IMG/VR virus record: IMGVR_UViG_3300025011_000068
Location: 1-49,517 of that record
Source of the DNA: a virus
Strand: one strand, 5' to 3'
DNA length: 49,517 bases
Position numbers and translations under genes: made by a program. The notes below the pieces were generated by a model. The model was not told the origin of the DNA, did no database searches, and saw only the letters and a program-made list of their open reading frames with translations. Of this stretch, positions 33,034-41,327 are shown in pieces. How positions within the stretch are numbered: the stretch's first letter is position 1; each line of letters starts with the position of its first letter.

Positions 33034-33510
33034 CTATATTGTAGCGAATTTTAAACGAATCGGGATCAACCGATAAAGGGTGTTGTCGTCGGCTTCCTCT
33101 TCGTCCGAGGGCTCTCCCAAAGTTACCACCATCCTGGAGCACTCCACATTTGTTAAGTCCAACAAAGGGATAGCCCGAATACCATTCCCCGCTGGGTCAG
33201 TATTGACCAAATAGGCCATGAGCTTGTCCCTAGTCTGGGCCAGGAGATTGCCGGACGAGGCCGTAGCCGAACCCCGGGAAAAGACGTAGGCCCCGACCTT
33301 CACCACGCTCAGGCCGCCAACAGGGTACGCTCCGCCAAAGAAAAACTTGACCCAGGTATCGTGCTCGATGCCAGAAACACTGGCCTTGGGGGTCATGTAA
33401 ATATGCGCGAAGTACACCGGCACCCCATCTACAGCCTTTAAGCCACTGTAGAAGTACTTCTTGATGGAGTACTGGATACACTCTTCACTTAAGGTCGGAT
33501 GCAGCGACAT
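33034..33510 (-). CDS. Tail terminator-like protein
   Basis: 158 residues. YSIKKYFYSGLKAVDGVPVYFAHIYMTPKA, then DTWVKFFFGGAYPVGGLSVVKVGAYVFSRG, LDLTNVECSRMVVTLG and LYRLIPIRLKFATI give an alpha/beta pattern common to tail terminator (gpU-like) proteins, and it occupies that position directly before the tail genes. It overlaps the preceding gene by 26 bases. Family not proven. Confidence 0.55.
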   Translation of the reverse strand: MSLHPTLSEECIQYSIKKYFYSGLKAVDGVPVYFAHIYMTPKASVSGIEHDTWVKFFFGGAYPVGGLSVVKVGAYVFSRGSATASSGNLLAQTRDKLMAYLVNTDPAGNGIRAIPLLDLTNVECSRMVVTLGEPSDEEEADDNTLYRLIPIRLKFATI

Positions 33511-33712
33511 TAGGCAGCAGCTCCTTTAAGGTATCAGCAAGTTCGGGGTAAAAGCGCCCGTGCAGGTAGTCATTGGCCGCGACGTGGGCGGGGTTGTCCC
33601 CGTCCATGTTGAAGGTCATGTTGTCCATGATGATTTTGAGGTGCTTCAGATCGTCAAGGGAATACGCCACGATTATTCTGAACCCGACAGGAAGGACTTC
33701 CAATACTTGCAT
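33485..33712 (-). CDS. Hypothetical neck/tail-joining protein, 75 aa
   Basis: ATG 33712 follows AGAGGC and leaves ten bases after the previous stop; ATG 33760 lies in that gene and is rejected. Sequence: MQVLEVLPVGFRIIVAYSLDDLKHLKIIMDN, then an acidic C-terminus. No family recognised; it lies among head-tail joining genes. Confidence 0.5.
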   Translation of the reverse strand: MQVLEVLPVGFRIIVAYSLDDLKHLKIIMDNMTFNMDGDNPAHVAANDYLHGRFYPELADTLKELLPNVAASDLK

Positions 33713-33722
33713 GTAATGCCTC

Positions 33723-34748
33723 TTAATCGTAGATGTACTCTCTTGGGATCCTACCACCAAAAGCTATCTCAACGATCTCTGCTATTTTATCAGAGTTGTA
33801 ACCACTGCTGGCTAGCTCTTGAAAAAGAATAGGTTTCAATTGGGATTTCTGTGTCGGCGTAAGCGGTGCTGCCCTAGCTGTTTTGTAGACGAGATCGGCT
33901 GCTACCCTGGACACGGTCTTGGCTAAGTTGTCCAAGCGATCAGCCTGACGGTTGATGTTGGCCAGAACATCTATCGCACTATTACCACTGGACGAGTCAT
34001 CTTCATCATCCCTTGGTATAATGATATCGTCCGCCAGATCCTCTTTCCCACCACGATCACGTTTCATCCAGACGATTTCTCGCATAAGCCGCTGAAAGGC
34101 TATACGCCAAGCATCCGATTGGGTTGCTATCCATCCAAGCATCGAGCCCGTAATTATCGGCCGGCCAGGGATTTTACCAGTTACACCCCCACTGCCATAT
34201 TCATGGACATAGACATAATCTGATACCTTCACCCCCGGCACACCAGGAGCTGCTGAAGGGCCTACATAGTCTCCATTAACCGTGATCACGGTTTTGCCTC
34301 CCGCGCTTGTTCGAATACCAAGCGAGGCCAGTGTAGCCCCTGTTAACCGCATCAACGGGGCACCTCTAAAATAGGAGACCTTGTGCTTCCAATGTGCATA
34401 CCCCCAACCAGGCCCAGCCTTAGTCCCCTCGCCGTCACTAAGTGGATCCATTGGTGGGCCTTTGTATCTGGGGTTGTTGCCTCCTGCCAGTAAAGATTTT
34501 TTAATGTAATCCAGGGCATGGACAGCCATCGCTGGGGACAAGGTACCACCACCGCCGTATTTTCCGCTTGGAACAAAGTAGTACATAGCCCTACCCAGAC
34601 CTTCAACTCCTCGTCCATATCTCGTGAGATTGCTGGTAAATCGGCCTATTGAATATCCCTGTTTTTTGCCCTCAAAGGTTTGCTCAAATAACATCAGGGC
34701 ACCATCCATTGCGCGACCTAACCGCTTTTCTACAATCTTTTTCGTCAT
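33723..34748 (-). CDS. HK97-gp10-like neck/tail protein, extended
   Basis: 341 residues. The core (MVR-like basic N-terminus; YAHWKHKVSYFRGAPLMRLTGATLASLGIRTSA; YVYVHEYGSGGVTGKIPGRPIITGSMLGW) resembles gp10-type tail-completion proteins in the usual place after the head-closure protein, with HEYG and PGRP as the typical loop. The last 120 residues are an added charged, helical part rarely seen in the family. ATGA overlap with the previous gene. Confidence 0.6.
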   Translation of the reverse strand: MTKKIVEKRLGRAMDGALMLFEQTFEGKKQGYSIGRFTSNLTRYGRGVEGLGRAMYYFVPSGKYGGGGTLSPAMAVHALDYIKKSLLAGGNNPRYKGPPMDPLSDGEGTKAGPGWGYAHWKHKVSYFRGAPLMRLTGATLASLGIRTSAGGKTVITVNGDYVGPSAAPGVPGVKVSDYVYVHEYGSGGVTGKIPGRPIITGSMLGWIATQSDAWRIAFQRLMREIVWMKRDRGGKEDLADDIIIPRDDEDDSSSGNSAIDVLANINRQADRLDNLAKTVSRVAADLVYKTARAAPLTPTQKSQLKPILFQELASSGYNSDKIAEIVEIAFGGRIPREYIYD

Positions 34749-35395
34749 GCCCTGGTGTCCTCCGTCAAAAACACGGACCTGATGCCGATGAAATTGTTGT
34801 CCTCGATGTGGTCAACCTTGTACACCACACCTCCAACAGCAGAACGCCACTGCATACCCATGGCGATATCCGCAAAGTAGGAACTGATAAACAGTTGCAG
34901 ACGTATCACTGACACATCCATGGACTCATTTGCGGCCGGCTTGGCCATTGAGCGGTACATCTGGTCCATGACCGCGCCATGGATCTCCACGCCTGGATAG
35001 AGCTGCACCCAGGCGGGCACCGGGTCGTATTTGTTGGCCTCGTTGGCTACGGCGTCTTGATCGTATTTCCAGAAGGCCCCTTTGGCGTTGACCACATAGC
35101 CGGAGGCGATGTACTCGACAACCTCGTTCTCGAACATCTGCGGAGCAATGGCTGTGAGAATGACCTCGGCTTGATGCGGATCACTCCCCCAGATCAAGGT
35201 GTCACCCACTACAGCTGCGGTCGGCGCCTGCAGATTCAAGTCAAAAAAGAAGGCCCGGATCATCGGGTTGGTGTGCTCGGTGTGGCTGTTGTCATCCAGG
35301 AACTCTCCGGTGACAAGAGTGCCGCCGGGTTTCCGGATGGTCATCTCGGATCCCACCTCCTGCAGTACCGCCCGAATTTCGTCAGCTATACTCAT
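34745..35395 (-). CDS. Head closure-like protein
   Basis: 216 residues. EIRAVLQEVGSEMTIRKPGG, then a mixed alpha/beta domain with AAVVGDTLIWGSD and VLTAIAPQMFENEVVEYIASGYVVNAKG, fits a head-closure or stopper protein in the standard order connector, closure, gp10. The C-terminal WRSAVGGVVYKVDHIEDNNFIGIRSVFL looks like a beta-strand pair. The start overlaps the previous gene by 14 bases. Confidence 0.55.
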   Translation of the reverse strand: MSIADEIRAVLQEVGSEMTIRKPGGTLVTGEFLDDNSHTEHTNPMIRAFFFDLNLQAPTAAVVGDTLIWGSDPHQAEVILTAIAPQMFENEVVEYIASGYVVNAKGAFWKYDQDAVANEANKYDPVPAWVQLYPGVEIHGAVMDQMYRSMAKPAANESMDVSVIRLQLFISSYFADIAMGMQWRSAVGGVVYKVDHIEDNNFIGIRSVFLTEDTRA

Positions 35396-35831
35396 AGGTT
35401 ACATCCTGGCCTATCTGGTCATAAACAAACCCGGCCGGATTGGCCATAAAGCCCTTGGCCAGCAGCTCACTTGTGGCATCATCCAAGGCGCTGATGTCCA
35501 TCAGGGCAGGCTCTTCTTCCATGGCTTGGGCGAACTCCGCGTCCATGGCGCTGATTATCTTGAAGTAGTTGTCAAATTTTTGTTGTAATTTTATCTGCTT
35601 ATATTGGAAACGCTCGGCCTGCAGCACCAGTGTAGTATATAGGGTGTGGCGCTTACAACGCTCTACCATCCAATAGGCTTTCCTCGAGACCAAAATAGGA
35701 AACACCCAACCAAGCTCTTCGCCGGCCTGGGTGATAACCGCCGCCTGTGCGTCCGCGGAAAGGGTCGACCACGCAGACCCCATCAGGGCCGCCAGCCTCG
35801 CTGTCAATTCTGTTGTGTCTGCAATAGCCAT
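35382..35831 (-). CDS. Head-tail connector-like protein
   Basis: 149 residues, helical, with TARLAALMGSAWSTLSADAQAAVITQAGEELGWVFP followed by KAYWMVERCKRHTLYTTLVLQAERFQYKQI. The long helix series and place directly downstream of capsid genes match DNA-packaging adaptor (gp6-like) proteins, but no family motif is decisive. Confidence 0.55.
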   Translation of the reverse strand: MAIADTTELTARLAALMGSAWSTLSADAQAAVITQAGEELGWVFPILVSRKAYWMVERCKRHTLYTTLVLQAERFQYKQIKLQQKFDNYFKIISAMDAEFAQAMEEEPALMDISALDDATSELLAKGFMANPAGFVYDQIGQDVTYEYS

Positions 35832-35842
35832 AGGCCCTCCAG

Positions 35843-36127
35843 TTATTCAGCAGGCTCGTGAGATGATGCGGCCGGAGCTACCTTCTCTGGTTCCGGGTCG
35901 ACAGGTGGTGGGGCTGCCTTCTTAGGGCGCCGTGCTTCTTTAACAGGATGTGCTTGGCGAGGTTTCTCGAACCTGGTCAGGACCTCCTCCACATGCGGGG
36001 AGCCAGCCTCGTACTCCTGCTCCAACTGCGGCGGAATGTTGTCGCCCTCGTAGTCCCCCGGGGGGAGGGTGAGTGAGCTGCCAAAAGCCAGGGTTACTTT
36101 GGTGCGAAGAACTCTTTTTTCTTCCAT
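35843..36127 (-). CDS. Hypothetical head protein, 94 aa
   Basis: N-terminal beta part (KVTLAFGSSLTLPPGDYEGDNIPP) then an acidic and Pro/Lys-rich disordered tail (HPVKEARRPKKAAPPPVDPEPEKVAPAAS). First gene after the capsid terminator. Short Pro/Lys-rich head-completion proteins of this kind are common, but it is not assigned to a family. Confidence 0.5.
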   Translation of the reverse strand: MEEKRVLRTKVTLAFGSSLTLPPGDYEGDNIPPQLEQEYEAGSPHVEEVLTRFEKPRQAHPVKEARRPKKAAPPPVDPEPEKVAPAASSHEPAE

Positions 36128-36155
36128 AATATCCTCGATAGTTATCGACTAAATT

Positions 36156-36184
36156 AAAAAGCCCAACCCAGTGAAGGGCTGGGC
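36156..36184 (-). terminator. Intrinsic terminator after major capsid gene
   Basis: On the minus strand GCCCAGCCC pairs with GGGTTGGGC (nine pairs, one G-U) and is followed by TTTTTAATTT. It lies 30 bases after the capsid stop and before the connector genes, so it likely lowers transcription of the neck and tail genes relative to capsid. Confidence 0.8.
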
Positions 36185-36213
36185 CTTGATACAGGAACTT
36201 TTGCTGTTTATGC

Positions 36214-37437
36214 TTAGAACACAGTCAGTACGTAGGAACAATCCGGATGATAAACAACCGGCAGAGATTTGTTCTGGATACGGACGACAGTGCCTTCCGG
36301 GTCAAACTCGTCCTTGGTGTCCATGGTCACGCCGTAGTTGCCGCCGAGGCCAAAAGGCGCCAGGACGTTTTCCGCTATCTTCATACCATCGGCGTTGGTG
36401 TCAGACCACATAATAAACTTGTTGTCCTTGACGATCTTCTCCCGTACCCGCACAGACGACTTGCCCAGGGCGTAAGAGCCAACCAGAGCCACGGAGAGGG
36501 TGATAGTGCCAGCACTGGTGTCGACCGCAGAAACGACCTTATCCTCCCAGGTATTGGGTTTGGTGTCATCGTAAAAACGCACCTTGGCACCCACCGCCAC
36601 ATCCTCGGCATAGGTAACGTAGATAGCGGTGTCGCCGGCGGTGGCCGCGGCGGTAAGCACGATGTCAACCTCATGGAAGTCATCAAAGACCTGCAGAGGC
36701 CCGACACCGAGCAAGGTGCCGATTACCCCCGCCGGGTTCTTGAAGAGATCCCCATCACCAAAGGCCGACTTGGCCAACAGTGCCTGGATGGTGGAATCCA
36801 ACATCAAGGTCTTCAACAGGGTGCTGTTCAAGGTACAGAACTTGGCCTTGATGCCGGCATCGTCCGCCAACACCTGGTTGCCGGTAAGCACGTCGTCCAG
36901 GATATTTCTGGTGGAGCCGCCGTTCCATTTGTAGTTGGTCGTGAGGGTAACAAGGTGAGTGGCCGGGATACCGTAGTTAACGGTGATCCTGGTGCCACCC
37001 TTCTCCAGATAGGAGAAGCCGCCATCAAGAACAGCTTTGGCGGTCATCCACTCACGGCGCCGGTCCATCCTGGCGCGGAGTTTCTGGATCAGCCTGGCAA
37101 CCTGACGCTGCCCGGTCTCCTTGGTGCGATCGGTACCCACCGCCCGCAGGTTATTCAGCACAGACTCATCGAGGAACCCGGCCTCCTTCATATAGGCGAC
37201 CTTGGCGGAGCCGTTGCCGATACCGTCACGGCCGACCTTGGGGGCGACCGCGCCCGGGGCGACGAACGGGGTCATGCCGGCAGAACCATATTCAACCTCC
37301 CACTCGATCGAGTCACTCTGTGCCCGGATTTCCGGGAACATATTGGTGAAGGTGAGAGTGGGTGCGGCCGGCAGCTTCTGGACCAGCTTATTGAGTGTAG
37401 TGAGTTGGAGTTCGGGAATTCCCGCAGAACCTTTCAT
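36214..37437 (-). CDS. Major capsid protein (lambda gpE family-like) with inserted beta domain
   Basis: 407 residues. NKLVQKLPAAPTLTFTNMFPEIRAQSDSIEWEVEYG, then PFVAPGAVAPKVGRDG, LRARMDRRREWMTAKAVLDGGF and PVVYHPDCSYVL at the C-terminus are the gpE-type order. Residues about 258-331 (LTAAATAGDTAIYV, then TWEDKVVSAVDTSAGTITLSVALVGSYALG) form an added domain absent from lambda gpE, exposed on the capsid surface if other insertion-domain capsids are a guide. It lies 12 bases after the decoration gene. Confidence 0.82.
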   Translation of the reverse strand: MKGSAGIPELQLTTLNKLVQKLPAAPTLTFTNMFPEIRAQSDSIEWEVEYGSAGMTPFVAPGAVAPKVGRDGIGNGSAKVAYMKEAGFLDESVLNNLRAVGTDRTKETGQRQVARLIQKLRARMDRRREWMTAKAVLDGGFSYLEKGGTRITVNYGIPATHLVTLTTNYKWNGGSTRNILDDVLTGNQVLADDAGIKAKFCTLNSTLLKTLMLDSTIQALLAKSAFGDGDLFKNPAGVIGTLLGVGPLQVFDDFHEVDIVLTAAATAGDTAIYVTYAEDVAVGAKVRFYDDTKPNTWEDKVVSAVDTSAGTITLSVALVGSYALGKSSVRVREKIVKDNKFIMWSDTNADGMKIAENVLAPFGLGGNYGVTMDTKDEFDPEGTVVRIQNKSLPVVYHPDCSYVLTVF

Positions 37438-37449
37438 ATTCGTTTCCCC

Positions 37450-38121
37450 TTATTTCAGAATGGTGAATTTGCCTCGGGAAACGGCGCCGAGGGCGGTAAT
37501 AGCCGCCGCATCCATGCCCACCAAAGCGTTGGTGTACAGTACTGCGTTTGACAAGACGATCGACACGTTGGCGCCAGCGGGGGCCGGGTAGTCAGAACTA
37601 CCGGTATCTACCGCCTGATCGATTATACAGGTGGCCGCCGAGAACTTGCCGTTGGTCAAGGTCTTGTGGTAGACGTTGGCCAGCTTGGCCACGGTCGCGG
37701 TGATGTCGTTCGTCACCGTCACCTTGGTAAGCCCGGGGACCGCATCCACAACTATCGCGGTGATGGGGCCGCCGTCGGTATAGGTGTTGTCGCTATCGGA
37801 GGAGCAGATGGTCTGGCCCACTTTGAACTTCAGGGCCGCGGTGTTGGTCATGTACAAATCCGTGCCCGCTGTAACATCCGCAGCCAGGAATGACCGTCCG
37901 ACATCCGTAAGAGCAATTGTGGTCGGGATGTAGGGCACGGCGTATTCCCCATAGGTGGCCATGACCGTGCCCGCCTTCAGGGGGCCAAAACCGCCCAGGA
38001 TGGTCGCGGGCAGGATAAGTGCCTGCTCCCGGTAAGAGTAAAACAACGGCGCGATTCCGGGGGTCCGCCCGGATGCGTTGAACTGCGGAGTAGATCCGCC
38101 AAGTCCGTAAGGCTGATTCAT
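37450..38121 (-). CDS. Head decoration protein
   Basis: 223 residues. Small beta-rich protein between protease/scaffold and capsid, the fixed place of lambda D-like cement proteins. GGFGPLKAGTVMATYGEYAVPY is typical of the family N-terminal part, and the end reads GAVSRGKFTILK. Residues about 73-150 contain a beta domain like that in the capsid insertion (VGQTI, then TKVTVTNDITA). Probably a trimeric outer-capsid stabiliser. Confidence 0.65.
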   Translation of the reverse strand: MNQPYGLGGSTPQFNASGRTPGIAPLFYSYREQALILPATILGGFGPLKAGTVMATYGEYAVPYIPTTIALTDVGRSFLAADVTAGTDLYMTNTAALKFKVGQTICSSDSDNTYTDGGPITAIVVDAVPGLTKVTVTNDITATVAKLANVYHKTLTNGKFSAATCIIDQAVDTGSSDYPAPAGANVSIVLSNAVLYTNALVGMDAAAITALGAVSRGKFTILK

Positions 38122-38154
38122 ATCAAATACCCTCCAAAGGATATAGTTAATCGA

Positions 38155-38709
38155 TTACACGGCGGCTGCGGGAGAGACAAATGCCAGCAAGGCGTCGACC
38201 GTAGCGTCGACCTTGGTCAGGTCGTCGGTGTCTTCGTTGCCCTTGGCGCCAAGACCCTTAAGCACCGGCTCTTCTTCCGCCTTGGCTCCAAGTTCCTTGG
38301 CCCAATCACCAACTTCGGCGCTGATCGAGGCTTTGTAACCCTCGGCATCAAACACACCGTCCTTGGTAAAGGACTCGGAAGTGGCGCAAGTCCTGCGTAC
38401 CTTATCTTCAAGCCGGCCGGGGATGCCCGAGGCCTTAAACACCTCGGAGAACACACCCTCAGCCTGGACCTGGTTGGCTTTTTCCAAGGCGATCGCCTTA
38501 TCTTTCTCCAAGGCTTTCAATCGAGCGTCGTTGGCGGCATTGATCTCAGCTGCCTTATCGAGCTGGCTTTTCAACTGGCTGTTATCCTGCTCAAGGAGCA
38601 CGATCTTGGTGGTTGCCGAGGTCAGGTTCGCAGACACCTCCGCGGCCCCCTCGGCCCGGATCGCTTCATACTCTCCGGGAAATTTATCCTTATATTCAGC
38701 TTTCTTCAT
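38155..38709 (-). CDS. Possible nested scaffold protein (Nu3-like internal start)
   Basis: Same frame as the protease C-terminus. ATG 38709 follows ATGGAGATTACCAG, with GGAG at the correct distance for a start, and opens exactly where the coiled-coil region begins. It would give a 184-residue scaffold. This is an inference from lambda C/Nu3 architecture; no direct evidence for expression. Confidence 0.45.
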   Translation of the reverse strand: MKKAEYKDKFPGEYEAIRAEGAAEVSANLTSATTKIVLLEQDNSQLKSQLDKAAEINAANDARLKALEKDKAIALEKANQVQAEGVFSEVFKASGIPGRLEDKVRRTCATSESFTKDGVFDAEGYKASISAEVGDWAKELGAKAEEEPVLKGLGAKGNEDTDDLTKVDATVDALLAFVSPAAAV

Positions 38710-39603
38710 CTGGTAATCTCCATACGATGAATATGATGTGGTCTCTTCCTTTTCCAATCGATCAAGGAGAGCCTCTAGGGTATCGACGCGATCCACCATG
38801 CCTGCCGCTACCGCGGCCTCACCGGTGATCATGCCTCCTTGGCCAAAACGCTCCAGTACCGTCTCAAGACTGACTTTTCGACCTGCGGCTACTTCCTTGG
38901 CAAACACCTCGGCGATACTGTTAACCATGGAAAGTATTTCGGTTTCGCCCTCTTTTGATTCAGGGTCCAACCTTTTCTTGGGACTGATGGAGCTTACAAA
39001 CTGCAGTTCTTTCGGGTACTCTTCCGCACCCGCCTTCCGATACTTCGTCATCGACATCACCACCCCGAGGCTGCCGACGGCGGACGTCGGGGAGATGCTG
39101 ATCTGAGTCATCTGCGAGAGAATCCAGTACATGGCGGAGGCACCCATGCCAGAGACGTGTCCGTAAGTAGGTTTGGTCAGCTGACGAAGCACCGCCCCAA
39201 ACTCATCCACCCCGGTCACCACCCCGCCGGGGGAGTCCGACGGGAACACGATGTGCTTGACATCCGGGTCCATCTCCGCGGCCAGGACATCTGCCGTCAC
39301 CAACTCCAAGGAAGTGGCGCCACAGTACTTGGTCATCAGGTTTGCGCGGGGGAATATTGGCCCTCGGACAGGAATCACCGCCACCGGGCCCCGGCGATAC
39401 ACGCCGCGGTGCAACCGGTAATTGGCGTCCTCGTCCGAGTCCTCGTCTTTCTGGAGGATTCCTTTAAAAGCCAAGGAGTTAGCCAAAGCTCCATCGGTTT
39501 GATGGGCTCGGAAAATTGCATACATTTCCTGCAGCCACGACTCCTGAATGGCCCAGGGGCTGTCCAGGAGTACGGCGGCTATTCGGGTAAGAGATCTCGG
39601 CAT
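38155..39603 (-). CDS. Prohead protease (S49/SppA family) fused to scaffold domain
   Basis: 482 residues. Residues about 70-280 are an S49 peptidase: VAVIPVRGPIF, FPSDSPGGVVTGVDEF, then GHVSGMGASAMYWILSQ carrying the predicted catalytic Ser, and later GQGGMITGEAAVAAGMVDR. Residues about 295-482 are charged coiled coil with an Ala-rich end, resembling a scaffold. An internal ATG at 38709 with GGAG eight bases upstream opens MKKAEYKDKFPGEYEAIRAEG, so a separate scaffold, as in lambda C/Nu3, may be made. It should mature the portal-capsid shell. Confidence 0.82.
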   Translation of the reverse strand: MPRSLTRIAAVLLDSPWAIQESWLQEMYAIFRAHQTDGALANSLAFKGILQKDEDSDEDANYRLHRGVYRRGPVAVIPVRGPIFPRANLMTKYCGATSLELVTADVLAAEMDPDVKHIVFPSDSPGGVVTGVDEFGAVLRQLTKPTYGHVSGMGASAMYWILSQMTQISISPTSAVGSLGVVMSMTKYRKAGAEEYPKELQFVSSISPKKRLDPESKEGETEILSMVNSIAEVFAKEVAAGRKVSLETVLERFGQGGMITGEAAVAAGMVDRVDTLEALLDRLEKEETTSYSSYGDYQMKKAEYKDKFPGEYEAIRAEGAAEVSANLTSATTKIVLLEQDNSQLKSQLDKAAEINAANDARLKALEKDKAIALEKANQVQAEGVFSEVFKASGIPGRLEDKVRRTCATSESFTKDGVFDAEGYKASISAEVGDWAKELGAKAEEEPVLKGLGAKGNEDTDDLTKVDATVDALLAFVSPAAAV

Positions 39604-39662
39604 ATGGCTAAGTCCTTATATTTAATGAGTTAGGCGAACCATATAGGGCCAAACTCTCTTTG

Positions 39663-41327
39663 TCAAGAATTATCCATATCTTCTTGTTCTTCAGGAACTT
39701 TCTTTTGTCGTGGTGCTGCCCCTGGCTCGGCCACCTTTTCCGCCAACTGCTCGGCCTCAAGCTCGGTTATCAATTTGGGGTACAGTTTCTCTTCCGTCGC
39801 CAGTTTCAGCCTGCTCTTGTGGAGATTTTGGAAGCCGATCCGCCGGGCTATATCCTCGCTGGCGATCCCCAAGGTCTGGTTCACCGCCCCGTGCTTGACC
39901 CCGAGCAATGCCTTGACCTTGGACTCAAGGTCGCCTATTTCAGACAGCGGCCAGTTAATCGCTATCGTCTCATGAGCCTCGACCGGTACCTTCTTAAACT
40001 TGGCCACCCCGTTTTCAAATTTGTAGGCCTTATTTTCCGATACGGTCCAGGGCATATGTCCTGTTTTTGAGTGCAGGAACAAAGCTCCACGCCAAAAGGT
40101 GTAGGTCATAAACCGCTCCAGGTCCGCGACCTGGTCCGCGACCCTGTCCGCGATCGGGCCCCGGCTCATCTTTACCCCGCCGTAGGTCTGACCGGAGCTG
40201 CTGCCGGTCATCATATCCTCGGAGGTGTTGAGGCCGGCCGAGACCATGCGCAGGATGTCGTCGTCCTGGTTGGTAATCGAGGACAACTTCGGGTTATTGC
40301 AGGTCAGCTTAAACCCGGGGGGTAAAAACACCGTCATCCCCGGGGTCTTAGGCTGCATAAGCCCTGTCTTCTTTCGCTCTTCATCAGACATCCCCAGCCA
40401 CAGCCGGAAGGCCGCCCGGTCCACAACCTCGATCGACCACAGATAAGCGCCGGAGGATTTCTTATGATCCAGCTCCCACTTCTTGATGTTGTCGTAGTGC
40501 TCGAGCCACTCCAGGGTTACCTTTAACCTGCCGACGTTTCGCGAGGTCACCAAGCCCTGGTCAAACTGGACCATGAACTGGGTGTAGCCGCCTAACGGTT
40601 TAAATTTTGGGGAAGAATCCTTGCCCGCAATGTCACTCTCAACCACGGAGGGCCACTCCGGATGCGCCCGCAGAGTCTTCCACAATTCCGGATAATAGGC
40701 CAGGTTGATCGAAGGGATAAACCGGGCTCGGGTTATGCTGTTGGTCGTGGTTTCTACCCTATAAAGGAGCGGAAACATTGGTTTATTCTCCGGTGTGAGA
40801 ATGCCTGAGCCGTTTTGAAAGCCGCTGATAGCTGTAGGGCTGATGAAGTCAACCTCGACAAAGCCGTCTTTGTGAATGGTAAACACCAGAAAAAGCTCCC
40901 CCTGGATCACCGCCCGGGCGACGTATTTGGAGAAGTGCTGGACCAGGAGGTTACGTGGATCCGTCCAGACTTTTCTCATAAACTCATCAGCCTTTGTGTA
41001 GGTACTGCCCTGGTCAAAACCGAGCCCGGTCAACCTCCCGGTCGTATCCATCACCGTGGTGAACACGAACGGGTTTCGGTTGAACTTTTCCCAGCAGGCC
41101 CGCTGCAGCTGCTGGAAGCCGGCGTAGGCAAAGTCATCCCCCACCATCTTCAGCTTGAAGCCGTCCACGTCCACGCCGTTGTTGTAGCCCGCGGCGCTGC
41201 CGGCAGGGTTGCCTTGCCAGGGGGCCATAGCCCCGACCTTGCCGATCAGCACGTCCAGGTTGGCGTCACTTAAACCATCCAGGCTGGCTACCAATTCATC
41301 AAAGTGCTGCAAAGAGTCTTCACTCAT
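39663..41327 (-). CDS. Portal protein
   Basis: 554 residues. An N-terminal segment with NPAGSAAGYNNGVDVDG, then a large portal core, QGELFLVFTIHKDGFVEVDFISPTAISGFQNG, and KKTGLMQPKTPGMTVFLPPGFKL followed by DDDILRMVSAGLNTSEDMMTGSSSGQTYGGVKMSRGPI (helix alpha-10 and tunnel loop region). Placed between TerL and the protease, and it overlaps the TerL stop as ATGA. It should form the dodecameric portal. Confidence 0.82.
   Translation of the reverse strand: MSEDSLQHFDELVASLDGLSDANLDVLIGKVGAMAPWQGNPAGSAAGYNNGVDVDGFKLKMVGDDFAYAGFQQLQRACWEKFNRNPFVFTTVMDTTGRLTGLGFDQGSTYTKADEFMRKVWTDPRNLLVQHFSKYVARAVIQGELFLVFTIHKDGFVEVDFISPTAISGFQNGSGILTPENKPMFPLLYRVETTTNSITRARFIPSINLAYYPELWKTLRAHPEWPSVVESDIAGKDSSPKFKPLGGYTQFMVQFDQGLVTSRNVGRLKVTLEWLEHYDNIKKWELDHKKSSGAYLWSIEVVDRAAFRLWLGMSDEERKKTGLMQPKTPGMTVFLPPGFKLTCNNPKLSSITNQDDDILRMVSAGLNTSEDMMTGSSSGQTYGGVKMSRGPIADRVADQVADLERFMTYTFWRGALFLHSKTGHMPWTVSENKAYKFENGVAKFKKVPVEAHETIAINWPLSEIGDLESKVKALLGVKHGAVNQTLGIASEDIARRIGFQNLHKSRLKLATEEKLYPKLITELEAEQLAEKVAEPGAAPRQKKVPEEQEDMDNS

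Noticed and set aside
36247-37551. Long plus-strand ORF (434 codons) across the capsid gene
   Set aside because: Entirely antisense to the recognisable major capsid gene; His/Gly/Arg-rich composition typical of antisense frames in balanced-G+C DNA; no domain and no ribosome-binding context.
39850-39960. Frameshift or second start in the portal C-terminus
   Set aside because: The reading frame is continuous and the alternate plus-strand frames are Arg/Ser-rich shadows.
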